From contig CAWJLE010000007.1 in the NCBI GenBank assembly GCA_963843645.1, positions 1 through 64,000 on the forward strand: a stretch of 64,000 nt of DNA, given 5' to 3'. This document shows, in pieces, positions 1 to 10,138 of this stretch. Each line of letters opens with the position of its first letter. Positions within the stretch are counted from its first letter, which is position 1. The stretch is from CAWJLE01 sp963843645. GTDB lineage: Bacteria; Chloroflexota; Anaerolineae; DAOTYC01. Under the pieces are notes generated by a model. The model made no database searches, had not been told where the DNA came from, and saw only the letters and a list, made by a program, of their open reading frames with translations. Both the position numbers and the translations under genes were made by a program.

Positions 1-6
1 GGGTGC

Positions 7-1269
7 TCAGAAGCGCAGCATGGTGAGGGCCAGGGCCTGTACGTAATCACAGGTCTTTCTCGTCACGTGCTCTTCCGGTCCGTGGGCGACCTCCAGCCGT
101 CCGGGGCCGCAGGCGACGGTCGGCACGCCCCGCGCATTGAAGTGCCGGATGTCCAGAAAGCCGGGGCAGAGCAGGAAACGCGGCTCGCGCCCGGTGACTT
201 GACCCAGCGCCTGGGCGAGCGTGCGACAGCCGGGGTGCTCAGGCTCCGTCAGCGACGGGCTCGCCTCCAACCAGGTCCCAAACTCCACGTCGATGCCCCG
301 CGCACGCATGCGATCGCGGACGGCGAAAAGCTCGGCGCGCACCTCGTCCGGCGATTCCTCCGGATGGGGCGACGGTCGATGGTGAAGTGGTACCGGCCGG
401 GAATGATGTTGAACTTCTCTCCACCGCCGCCTTCACCCCCAATGGCCAGCGTCGAGAAGGCCGCGCGCGGGTCTTCGACCGCAAACCTGGCTCCCGACGT
501 TTCTCCACGGTCCGGCGCAACTCGACCAGCTCCTCCGCCACCGGCAGCATGTCCTCGAACGCGTTGCGGCCCAGGTGCGGCAGCGTGGAGTGGGCCGGCT
601 TGCCCGAAACGATCACATCCACCACGAGAGCGCCCTTGGACGCGTTCCAGACATCGCCGGAGGTGCATTCCGGCATGATGAGGAAGGCGATGTCCTCCGT
701 TCGTACCATCCCCTCGCGAAGCAGATGGCCGACGCCGGACTCGCCGCCGCTCTCCTCGTCCGGGGTCAGCGTCAGGCTGAGCGAGCGCTTCGGCTCCAGG
801 CCGAGATCGTGCAGAATCAGCATCGCGCCCCAGATCGCCGCCAGGCCGCCCTTCATTCCGCCGTGCCGCGCCCGTGGATGAGGCCGTCCGCGAGGACGGG
901 GCGATACTGCTCCGGCCCATTTCGCCGGCACCACGTCGAAGTGCCCGTGCAGGTGCAAAGACCGGCCGCCCTCTGTGGGCGCGCCGTAACGGCCCAGCAG
1001 GGCCAGGCGGGGATACGCGACGCCGTCGACGCCGTACCGGCCGATCGACTCGGCCGGGATGTGGACGGTCTCCAGCTCGAAGCCGACGTCCGCCAGGCGG
1101 TCCGGAGCAGGGCGACCACCCGCTCGTAGTTCTCGCCGGGGGGATTCGGCGTGGCGATGGCGACCAGGTCCTCCAGCACGCCGACGATGTCCGATCGGCG
1201 TGCAGCGGCGGCCTGAGACAGGGCTTGCAGCGTGTCGTCCAATGGGGGCTCCTCCTTAACGGCTTGCAT
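7..1269 (-). CDS. M20 family metallopeptidase (frameshifted)
   Basis: Zinc-dependent amidohydrolase/peptidase of the ArgE/DapE/ACY1/CPG2 family. Seen: the metal motif HGHFDVVPA near residue 107, a following GRGTA-x-MKGGLAA stretch, the catalytic DEESGG near residue 171, a dimerisation-domain segment SGKPAHSTLPH, and a C-terminal GPEEHV motif. The protein is spread over three frames, with breaks near 860 (lost base in GGAATGAAG) and around 240-400. Total length of about 420 residues matches the family. The ATG at 1269 follows a GGAGGAG ribosome site. The substrate cannot be told from sequence. It is probably one intact enzyme with indel errors; a true pseudogene is possible. Confidence 0.8.
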
Positions 1270-1322
1270 TGAGAGACTTCCGGCGCCGTTGCGGTGTCGG
1301 AAGTCGGCGTAGCCACGGGTGT

Positions 1323-1527
1323 ATCCCAGATTTGGGGGAGACCATGGTCCCCGACGACTGTCATTCTGAGGAGCGTCGTTCAGCGACAAAGAATCTCGCG
1401 CGCGAGATAGGTCGACGTCAATGGCGCGCGAGATTTTGCCGTAACAACATCGGCACGATGTCGTCGCTGAACGACGCTCCTCAGAATGACAGTCGTCGGG
1501 GACCATGGTCTCCCCCAAATCTGGGAT
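1323..1527. repeat. Long palindrome, family A copy 1
   Basis: Two 65-bp arms (1323-1387 and 1463-1527) are near-perfect reverse complements, with an inner CGCGCGAGAT motif. The arms contain CCCAGATTTGGG, ACCATGGT and TGTCATTCTGAGGAGCG. The outer ATCCCAGAT/ATCTGGGAT and inner TCTCGCGCGCGAGA elements recur in the copies at 5880 and 30352. No transposase is present, so it is probably a non-autonomous MITE-like or REP-type element. It fills the intergenic space between the M20 gene and the next promoter. Confidence 0.85.
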
Positions 1528-1568
1528 GCACCTGTAGCCACGCGCGACTGGTGGTCCGCCGGGAGCGA

Positions 1569-1577
1569 TGCTATAAT
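1569..1577 (+). promoter_or_regulatory. Extended -10 promoter for the 1679 operon
   Basis: TGCTATAAT matches an extended -10 element (TGn-TATAAT). No good -35 is visible. It lies about 100 bases upstream of the monooxygenase-like gene. Confidence 0.45.
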
Positions 1578-1678
1578 AGCGGCCGGCGAGGGCATTATAA
1601 GCCGGACGAAGGGTTTGACGCAACTGCCCATCGGTTGCGACGATTGGTTCTCGAGTGGCAATGCGAAAGGGGGATACC

Positions 1679-1989
1679 ATGATCATCGTTCACGTCCAGG
1701 TTCACGTCAAGCCGGAGTCGGCGGAGGCGTTTCGAGAGGCGTCGCTGGCCAACGCGCGGGAGAGCGTGAAGGAGCCGGGAATCGCCCAGCTTCGACGTGC
1801 TGCAGCAGGCCGATGATCCCGACGCGCTTCTTGCTGATCGAAGTCTATCGCACGGCCGGACGATCCGGGCGACATAAGCAGACCCCACACTATCAGACCT
1901 GGCGCGACGCGGTGGAAAGCATGATGGCGGAGCCGCGCCAAGCGTCAAGTATACAGCCGTTTACCCGGCGACCGATGACGAGGGGGTGA
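1679..1989 (+). CDS. Antibiotic biosynthesis monooxygenase (ABM) domain protein, frameshifted
   Basis: A small ferredoxin-fold protein of about 103 residues. The start reads MIIVHVQVHVKPES-AEAFREAS; after several single-base shifts the pattern FLLIEVYR, then HKQTPHYQTWRDAV, reappears. This is the usual ABM layout: beta strand, helix, then a His/Tyr/Trp segment. Such proteins act on quinones or haem or are of unknown role. An AAAGGGGGA ribosome site precedes the ATG. The stop is two bases before the alcohol dehydrogenase start, so the two are probably co-transcribed. At least four indels are needed to restore the frame. Confidence 0.65.
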
Positions 1990-1991
1990 CG

Positions 1992-3143
1992 ATGCGATTC
2001 GAATTTGCGACGGCGGCACAAATCCTGTTCGGGCCGGGCGCGCTGCGGAGGCGGGCCGAACAGGCCGCCGGAACGGGCCGCAAGGCGCTGGTGGTGACGG
2101 GCGGCCATCCCGTACCGCGCCAGGCCGACTGCTGGAGCTGCTTGCAGGCCGGCGGCGAAGCGCCGTGACACTTTCCGGTCTCGGATGAGCCAACGATCGA
2201 CCTGTGTGCGGGCGCGGCGAGCGGCGGTGCAGCAGGCGGTGCGACCTGGTCATCGGATTCGGCGGGGCAGCGCCATGGATGCGGCAAGGCGATCGCGGCC
2301 TGGCGGCGAACAAGGAGAGCCGATGGATTACCTGGAGGTCATCGGCCAGGGCAAGCCGCTCACGCGGCCAGGCGCTGCCCTGCATCGCGCATCCCGACCA
2401 CGGCCGGCACGGGCGCCGAAGTCACGCGGAACGCGGTCCTGGGCGGTCCCCGAGAGGGGGATCAAAGTCAGCCTGCGCAGCCCGTACCTGATCCCGCAGG
2501 TGGCCATCGTCGATCCGGAGCTGACTTTAGCGCTGCCGGCGCCACACAGCGAGCACCGGCCTGGACGCGTTGACGCAGCTGATCGAGGCCTACGTTTGCT
2601 GCAGGCCAACCCGCTGACCGACCCGATCTGCCGGGAAGGAATTCAGCGCGCCGCGCGCTCGCTGCTGCAGGCCTGCCGCAGGGAGACGACTGGCGGCGCG
2701 AGAGGACATGCAGTATCGCGAGCCTGTTCGGCGGCGCTGGCGCTGGCGAATGCCAAACTGGGCGCGCGTGCACGGCTTCGCCGGCCGATCGGCGGCATGT
2801 TCCACGCGCCACACGGCGTGGTCTGCGCGTGCCTGCTTGGCCACGTCATGGCGGCCAACATCCGGGCGCTGCAGTCGCGGACGCCGCAGAGCGAGGCCTT
2901 GCGGCGTTATGGGGAGGTTGCCCGCCTGCTGACGGGCGATCCATCCGCCTCGGCCGAGCAGGGACCGGTGTGGGTCGGGCGGCTGACCGCGGCGCTGGAC
3001 GTCCGCGGGCTGGGCGCCTACGGGCTGGCGCCGGATCGCTTCGAGCCCATCGTGAGAAAGCGCCGAAGGCCAGCAGCATGAAGGGCAACCCGATCGAGCT
3101 GACGGCCGGGGAGCTGCGGGAGATTCTGAGCCGCGCGATGTAG
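1992..3143 (+). CDS. Iron-containing alcohol dehydrogenase (frameshifted)
   Basis: NAD(P)-dependent group III dehydrogenase, possibly of the maleylacetate-reductase/butanol-dehydrogenase type. Seen: N-terminal FEFATAAQILFGPGAL, a broken GGG-SAMDAGKAIA nucleotide loop near 2260-2300, the sequence PTTAGTGAEVT, and the metal-binding region GPIGGMFHAPHG near 2785-2820. The restored length of about 383 residues is normal. At least six frame changes occur, several in G runs. The gene follows the ABM gene by two bases. The alcohol or aldehyde substrate is not predictable. Confidence 0.75.
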
Positions 3144-3150
3144 CGGGTTG

Positions 3151-3176
3151 CCAGGTCAATTGTTATAATTACCTGG
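3151..3176 (+). promoter_or_regulatory. Putative operator around a TATAAT box
   Basis: Inverted arms CCAGGT (3151-3156) and ACCTGG (3171-3176) flank a TATAAT (3164-3169) 38 bases upstream of the response regulator start. This suggests a regulated promoter for the two-component pair. The regulator is unknown. Confidence 0.45.
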
Positions 3177-3206
3177 TACCCAATCTCGAATTCCAGGAAT
3201 CTTTCC

Positions 3207-3888
3207 ATGCCTGCTATCCTTTTCGTCGAAGATGATGCCACCATTGCCATGGGGGTGGAATACTCGCTCAAGCAGGACGGTTTCCAGGTCAGCCTGGCTT
3301 ACCGCCTGGAGGAGGCCCGCGAGCCTGCTCAAGCGCAGCCCCTTTGACCTGGTGCTGCTGGACCTGGGTCTGCCGGATGGCAGCGGCTACGAGCTGTGCA
3401 AAGAAATCCGCGCCGCCGGGGATACGCCCATCATTATCCTCTCCGCCCGCGACGAAGAGGCCAGCATCGTCCTCGGCCTCGACCTGGGCGCGGACGACTA
3501 CCTCACCAAGCCCTTCCGCCTGCGCGAGCTAATCTCGCGCATGAAGGCCGTGCTGCGCCGGCGTGGGCCGGTCGAGGCATCTGACCGCACCCTTACCTGC
3601 GGGGACGTGACGGTGGTCGCCCAGCAGGCCAAGGTGTATAAAAACGGGCGCGAGGTGCTCCTCACCGCGCTGGAGTACCGCCTGCTGCTCGCGCTGGTCG
3701 CCAACCAGGGGCGGGTGCTCACCCGCGCCCAGATCCTGGCCCAGATCTGGGACGTGGACGAGGATTTCGTCAACGACAACACGCTCACCGTGTACATCAA
3801 GCGCCTGCGCGAGAAGCTCGAGGACGACCCGCAGAACCCGGCGCTGATCAAGACCGTGCGCGGCCTGGGCTACAAGGCAGGCGATTGA
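3207..3888 (+). CDS. OmpR/PhoB-family response regulator
   Basis: A receiver domain (acidic E8-D9-D10, phospho-acceptor D52 in LLDLGLPDG, conserved Lys in YLTKPF) is followed by a winged-helix DNA-binding domain ending in VRGLGYKAGD, about 226 residues in all. One extra G near 3318, just before AGCCTG, breaks the frame in the receiver domain. The ATG at 3207 starts the canonical MPAILFVEDD. The histidine kinase begins two bases after the stop. It probably controls the ABC transporter at 6204, whose promoter carries direct repeats. Confidence 0.9.
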
Positions 3889-3889
3889 C

Positions 3890-5121
3890 ATGGACCTTCT
3901 CACCCACGCCGAAGACCGGCGTTTGCTGTTTTGCATGGCGGCCCTGTCGCTGGTCGCACTCCTCCTGGCCGCGGCCCTCAGCCTGGCGATGACGGCGTAC
4001 GTCAACCGGGCGCTCGCGGATACCTACGCGGGCATCGTGGGCACGGTGGCGCAAAAATATCCCCAGGCCGAGGCGCAGGTGGTGCGGGATCTCAGCACGC
4101 CGGACGCTCCCTCCGTCAGCCTGGGCCACCAGGTGTTGGGGAGATATGGGCTGCAGGACCTGGGCGCAGCGCAAGGCGGCATCGGAGCCGGGCTGCTGGC
4201 GCGCCTGCTGCCGGCCGGGTTGGCGCTGGCCGGGCTGGCCTGCGCCGGGTTCGGCCTGCTGCTGGCAGGGTACCGGCGCCCATCTCCGCGCAGGTGGCCG
4301 GGCTATCGGCCTACCTGCGCCGGATCGAAGCCGGCGATTATGCCCTGGACGTGCGGGACAACGGCGAGGGCAGCTTCAGCCTGCTGAAGAACGATGTGTA
4401 CAAGGTCACCGTGCGTCTGCGCGAGCAGGCCGAGCTGCTGCAAAAGGATAAGACCGCCCTCTCCAACCTGATCGCCGATATCTCCCACCAGATCAAGACG
4501 CCCCTCACCTCGCTGGGAGTGCTGGCCGACCTGCTGGCCGAAGACCCGCCCGAGAAAGACCGGCGCGCCTTCGTCGAGCGGCTGCGCGCGCAGCTTGGGC
4601 GCATCCAATGGCTGGTAGCGGCGCTGCTCAAGCTGGCCCGCCTGGATGCCGGCACGGCGGCTTTCAAGAGCGAGCCGGTGGCGCTCCGTGAGCTGGTGCG
4701 CCACGCGCTGGAGCCGTTGCAGATCCCGCTCGAGATCAAAAGACAACGCCTCGAAGTCCACGGGGATGACGGCGCGAGCTTTACCGGGGACCTCAACTGG
4801 AGCGCAGAGGCGCTGACCAACGTCGTTAAGAACTGCGTCGAGCATACCCCTGAAGGTGGGAGGATCGAGATCAGCTACGGTGCGAATGCCCTGTACGCTG
4901 AGATCATTGTCAGCGATGACGGCGAAGGTATCGCCGGCGCGGACCTGCCCAACATCTTCAACCGCTTTTACCGCGGCGCGAACGCGGGCGAGAACAGCGT
5001 CGGCATCGGGTTGGCGCTGGCCAAAGCCATCTTTAACGCCCAGGGTGGGGATATCTCCATCCACAGCGAGCGCGGCGTCGGTACGAGCTTCGAGATTCGG
5101 GTTTTTCGCGGGGTGGTTTAG
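3890..5121 (+). CDS. Membrane sensor histidine kinase (frameshifted)
   Basis: Partner of the preceding regulator. Two membrane segments (about residues 15-37 and 105-130) bracket a short extracytoplasmic loop of about 70 residues. They are followed by a HAMP-like linker, a HisKA helix with the phosphorylated His in DISHQIKTPLTSL, and an HATPase domain with N box (VVKNCVEHTPEGG), G1 (DDGEGI) and G2 (VGIGLALAK). A missing C near 4278 separates the membrane part from the kinase part. The loop is small, so sensing may depend on the linked ABC permease, as in Bce-type systems (inference). Confidence 0.88.
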
Positions 5122-5220
5122 TGCGCCTGACAAAACCGCGGCGCAAGCAGGCGAGAATGCAAGATGGGGGGGGCGAGGAGCCCGGGGCAACCACCGATTT
5201 CTCCGCAGGCGGTGAACGCT

Positions 5221-5661
5221 TCAGGAGAGTTCCTCGGCCAGGGCGATGATGATGCCCGCAGGGCCTCGCACGTAGCAGAGCCTGTACATGTCCTCGTACT
5301 GGGCCACCTCGCCGATGAGTTCGGCGCCGTTGGCGCGCAGGCGAGCGACAGTGTCGTCGACGCTTTCGACCGCAAACATGACGCTGCGGAGACCCGGCGC
5401 GTTCGGCGGTGCGATCGCCGGTTCGATCTCGACCAGTTTTGGATTGCGAAACTTCGTCAGCTCAAGCCGCCCGTGCCCATCCGGGGTCCGCATCATAGCG
5501 ATGTCGACTTGGACACCTTCGATCCCATTGACGCGGTCCACCCACGGGCCCTCGACCGGCATCTCATCTTCGAGCGTCATGCCGAGCGCGGTGAAAAAAG
5601 CGATAGCGGCTGCAAGGTCGTCGACGACGACGCTGACGTGGTCCAACCTTTTGATCGTCAT
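5221..5661 (-). CDS. VOC (glyoxalase/bleomycin-resistance) family protein
   Basis: Intact 146-residue protein with two beta-alpha-beta-beta-beta modules. The first begins RLDHVSVVVDDLAAAIAFF; the second contains SVMFAVESVDDTVARLRANG and ends GPAGIIIALAEEL. Metal ligands His8 and the C-terminal Glu are in place. This is a metal-dependent lyase/dioxygenase/isomerase fold; the substrate is unknown. The gene opposes the flanking kinase and transporter genes. A TATACT box at 5668-5673 on the same strand would place the transcript start at the ATG, so the mRNA may be leaderless. Confidence 0.85.
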   Translation of the reverse strand: MTIKRLDHVSVVVDDLAAAIAFFTALGMTLEDEMPVEGPWVDRVNGIEGVQVDIAMMRTPDGHGRLELTKFRNPKLVEIEPAIAPPNAPGLRSVMFAVESVDDTVARLRANGAELIGEVAQYEDMYRLCYVRGPAGIIIALAEELS

Positions 5662-5710
5662 ATCCCCAGTATAATAGAGGCCATGCACGGCGTCAAGGCC
5701 AACAGGCGCC

Positions 5711-5870
5711 GACTCCTACCCACGTTGCTCTCTGAGCCGCCGCAGACCTCTCTCCCGGCCTCTCCCCTGCAAAGGGAGAGGAGAACGCCACCATTTGCTC
5801 CTCTCCCTTTGCAGGGGAGAGGCCGGGAGAGAGGTCTGCGGCGGCTCAGAGAGCAACGTGGGTAGGAGTC
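5711..5870. repeat. Perfect long palindrome, family B copy 1
   Basis: 73-bp arms (5711-5783 and 5798-5870) are perfect reverse complements with a 14-bp spacer. The inner core is CCTCTCTCCCGGCCTCTCCCC ending in AAGGGAGAGGAG. The outer part (CTCCTACCCACGTTGCTC and beyond) is unique to this copy. Confidence 0.9.
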
Positions 5871-5879
5871 AGCAACAGG

Positions 5880-6100
5880 CGCCCCTCGAATACTGTCACC
5901 CTGCGGGAGCGCCGTTTGCGACCGAGGGGTCTCGCGCGCGAGGAAGGATGTCCCGAGTCGTGCGATTGACGATGTCCTTTCTCGCGCGCGAGACCCCTCG
6001 GTCGCAAACGACCCAGTCCGGACGACCACTGGGCCGGGCGCTCCCGCAGGGTGACAGAGTTCGAGGGGCGACGCTCCCCCAGACTCCGGGATGCGCCCAT
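5880..6100. repeat. Long palindrome, family A copy 2
   Basis: Left arm 5880-5943, right arm about 5981-6069. Both contain TGTCACCCTGCGGGAGCG, the sequence TTTGCGACCGAGGGGTCTCG, and CGCGCGAG. The right arm carries an extra hairpin of about 20 bases (CCAGTCCGGACGACCACTGG). The element ends with CTCCGGGATGCGCCC, like the other copies. Confidence 0.85.
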
Positions 6101-6118
6101 GCCATTCGTGAATAAACT

Positions 6119-6162
6119 GTCACCATTGCAGTCACCGCAGGGTCACTTTACGTCCGTATACT
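6119..6162 (+). promoter_or_regulatory. Putative response-regulator boxes and promoter of the ABC operon
   Basis: GTCAC occurs three times in direct orientation at 6119, 6131 and 6142 (12 and 11 bp steps, one helical turn), followed by TATACT at 6157-6162. Direct repeats reaching into the -35 region are typical of OmpR-family activated promoters. The adjacent two-component pair makes it the likely regulator (inference). Confidence 0.45.
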
Positions 6163-6203
6163 GAGTGAGTATAACGGTGCTAAACTCATTCTTTGGAGGA
6201 AGC

Positions 6204-6884
<681 letters not shown>

Positions 6885-6888
<4 letters not shown>

Positions 6889-9583
6889 ACATCCTGACGA
6901 CGTATACCCTGAAGTACCTGCGGCTGAACAGGAAGCGGACTGCGGTGACGATCCTGGGGGTGGTCCTGTCATCCGCGCTGATCTGCGGGGTGTTCCTGCT
7001 GGGAGTCAGCTTCCAGAAGGTGATGATCGACCACGAGATCTTCATGTCGGGGAATTGGCACGCCCAGTTCCACGCCGTGCCCTATGACAAGGCGAAATAT
7101 ATCACCGAAAACAGCGCCGTCCAGACGGCGATGCTCAGCCAGCCGCTCGGGAGCGCCACCTACGGCAGCCACAACACCGTTCGGCCCTACCTGTACGTCA
7201 CCGCTTATGACGCGCTTTCCTTCCAAAACCACTCTATCCAGTTGATCTCCGGACGCCTTCCCCAAAACGGGGATGAGCTGCTCGTCTCGCCGGTGATGAT
7301 TAGGGACTCTGGCCTGGGCTTGAAACCTGGCTCCACATTGCAACTGGCTTTCGGCCAGCGGAATTTCCCCGACTACGAAGGGCGCGTCAAGGCCTGGGGC
7401 GGCGAAGAATTTGTCGCTCTGCAAGATGGGGAAACCTTTCCCTCGTCCGTTTCCAAAACCTACACGGTGGTGGGCGTGATGGCGCCGCTGTCCGATGAGA
7501 CCGGCATGCCCGCAGCTTTCCCGGCCCTCACGTACCTCGACCCGGCGCAACTGGCAGCCACAGACAAAGTGGACATCGCGATCCTGGCCCGCGATCCGCG
7601 CAGCATTTACACCCACGCGCCGGAGATGGCGAAGAGCGCCGGGTTGGAGGTGGCCCCCGGCCCGGACGGCAAGCTGAAGAGTATTACTTACAACGAGGAA
7701 CTGCTGCCCTGGCTGGGCGGCAGCGGCCGTTCCAACTACGTGCGCTCCTTCCTGGGGATCCTCGCCTTCCTCATCGCCCTGATCGCGTGCGGCTCGGCCC
7801 TGCTGATCTACAACGCTTTCGCCATCTCGATCCGCGAGCGCAAAAAGCAATTCGGCATGTTTGCCAGCGTGGGCGCCACCCCGCGCAGATCCGCCGCATC
7901 GTGCTGACCGAAGCGGGGGTCATCGCGGCGATCGGCATCCCGCTGGGCATCCTGGGCGCCATCGCCGGGGTGGGGATCCTGGTGAAGCTCACTCAGGGGG
8001 TCGTCTCCGAGCTGATCCTGGACGCCGAGCAGGGGCTGCCGCTGGTGGTCTCGCCGCTGATCATCGGCCTGACCGTGCTGTTTTCCGCGGCGACCATCCT
8101 GCTCTCGGCCTGGATCCCCGCCCGGCGCGCCGCGCGGGTTTCTCCCATCGCGGCCATCCGCCAGAGCGGCGAGATCCAGGAGGGCGAGCCGCGCAAGCTG
8201 CACTCCCACCCGCTGACACCTGTATTTGCGGCGACAGGCGCAAGTGTCCGGCGCGTGTTCGGGTTCGAGGGTGAGCTGGCGCTCAAATCCCTCCAGCGTG
8301 ACCGCAAGAGATACCTCACCACGCTGCTCTCGCTCATGATGAGCATCATTTTGTTCGTGGCCTTCAACGCCCTGATGCTGTATACCAACACCACCACCCG
8401 CATGGCCGTCAAAGCGATGAACTACGACCTGCAGATCGACCTGGACTACCGCCAAACCCACGCCAACGAGTTTGCCGACCTTGTCAGCCAACTGCCCGAA
8501 GTGCAGCAGGTTGCGTTCGGACGCTGCGCCCACGAGGCGTACGTCCCCCCGCGCGCGACGATCACCGGCCCGGCTTACCAGGCCCTGCAGGAGCTGAACA
8601 GCCTCGAACTCGAAAATCTACCCCACGCTGTAGAAGGCGGTGGCTATGCGTTTGTGCTCAAGGTGTGCGCCGTTGGGCCGGCCGAGTTTACCCACTACGC
8701 CGCGCAGCTTGGTCTGGATCTGCGACAGTATTCCGATCCATCCGCGCCGCTGGGGATCCTGCTCAACCACAACACCCTGCGCCAGGGTGGCAAGCTGTAC
8801 GATTTCGATCTGTTCAACCTGAAGCCGGGCGATACGATGTCTGCCGCCAAGATGCCTGAATGGTCCTCTCCCCAAGCCGGAGGCGCAGCGCCGGCCAGCC
8901 TGACGTGGACGGTGGGCGCGGTCGCCCAAGAGAGCCCCCTGGGTTTCCTGGGGGCGGGGCTGGTTCCGGAGCTGATCGTCTCGGACGCCGTCTTCGACGG
9001 TTTGAGCGACCGGATGCTGCAGCTGGGCCCGATCGCTAATGGAAACATGACCGTCAAGAGCGATAACCCGGACGCGGCGTTGGCAGCCATCCAACGGCTC
9101 TACCACGCCACGGTGGGCGGCAATTTCTCATACTATTCGATGGCGGAGTTCAACAAGAGCCGATACCTGCAGACGCTGATGACCAACCTGTTCTTCTACG
9201 GCTTCCTGACGCTGGTGACGCTGATCGGGGTGACCAACATCGTCAACACCCTGGACACCAACATCAAGCTGCGCTGGCGCGAGATCGCCATGCTCAAGTC
9301 GGTCGGTCTCACCCCCGGGGGCCTGCTGCGCATGCTGCGTTACGAGAGCCTGTTCTACGGGCTGACCGCCCTGCTGTACGGGCTGCCCCTGGGGATCGCC
9401 TCGAGCGTGTTCATCTACTACCAGTTCGACACGGTGGGTACCTTTGCCTTCACCTTGCCCTGGGGAGCGATCCTGGCCTGCGTGCTGGCCATCCTGGGGA
9501 TCGTCTTCGCGACCATGATGGTCTCCGGTGCGATGATCCGCAACGACAACATCGTGGACACGATCAAAGAAGAGAATTTGTAG
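6885..9583 (+). CDS. FtsX-like ABC transporter permease (frameshifted)
   Basis: A large permease of about 898 residues with an N-terminal membrane helix, a first extracytoplasmic domain (about residues 45-280), three helices, a second anchor and extracytoplasmic domain (about 470-760), and three final helices. The FtsX signature FASVGATPRQIRRIVL is broken by one lost C near 7885. The second FtsX block reads REIAMLKSVGLTPGGLLRML. This two-block layout occurs in exporters or mechanotransmitters of lipids, lipoproteins and antimicrobial peptides. With the nearby two-component system it suggests envelope-stress or peptide resistance (inference). Confidence 0.88.
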
Positions 9584-9793
9584 GGTCACGAACAGTTTCG
9601 AGGAGAACAAAATGTCGATGGCTCCGTCAAAGCCGGCATCAGCACCGGAACCCTGCAAACCGGCGGCGTCGGCCTGGCCCCCTTCCACGATTGGGACGGC
9701 AAGATCCCAGCCGATCTGAAGGCCCAGATCCAGAAGGCAAGCGACGGGATCAAGGACGGCACCATCAAGGTTGATCCGCCCTCGGCGGAGTAA
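9584..9793 (+). pseudogene. 3' remnant of a BMP-family (Med/PnrA-type) solute-binding lipoprotein
   Basis: The frame directly after the permease stop codes for VDGSVKAGISTG, then GGVGLAPFHDWDGKIP-ADLKAQIQKA, ending DGTIKVDPPSAE. This matches the very C-terminus of basic membrane protein/nucleoside-binding ABC lipoproteins. No start codon and no N-terminal 80% exist. It is a fragment left by deletion or rearrangement, in frame with the permease TAG. Readthrough would append it to the permease, but nothing else supports that. Confidence 0.6.
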
Positions 9794-9813
9794 AGCATCT
9801 ACCGAGGCCGGGG

Positions 9814-10122
9814 CGAGGACGGACCTCTCTCCAGACCTCTCCCCTGAGAAGGGCGAGGACGGACCTCTCTCCCGGCCTCTCCCCTGAGAAGGGCGAGGAC
9901 GGACCTCTCTCCCGGCCTCTCCCCGAAGAAGGGCGAGGACGGACCTCTCTCCCGGCCTCTCCCCGAAGAAGGGCGAGGACGGACCTCTCTCCCGTCCTCT
10001 CCCCGAAGAAGGGAGAGGACGGACCTCTCTCCCGGCCTCTCCCCTGAGAAGGGAGAGGAGCAAGTCCTTGCCGTTGTCGTTCTCCTCTCCCTTCTCAGGG
10101 GAGAGGCCGGGAGAGAGGTCTG
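9814..10122. repeat. Family B element with six 40-bp tandem copies
   Basis: The 40-bp unit CGAGGACGGA-CCTCTCTCCC-GGCCTCTCCC-CTGAGAAGGG is repeated from 9814, 9854, 9894, 9934, 9974 and 10014 with few changes. One inverse arm follows (about 10081-10122). It looks like a family B palindrome whose left arm was amplified. There are no spacers, so it is not CRISPR. Confidence 0.9.
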
Positions 10123-10138
10123 TCGTCCTGCAGCACCT

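Noticed and set aside
3300..3330. Programmed frameshift in the response regulator
   Set aside because: No slippery heptamer or stimulatory structure is seen, and similar one-base shifts occur in many unrelated genes here.
9814..10060. Possible CRISPR array
   Set aside because: The 40-bp units abut directly without variable spacers, and no cas genes are nearby.
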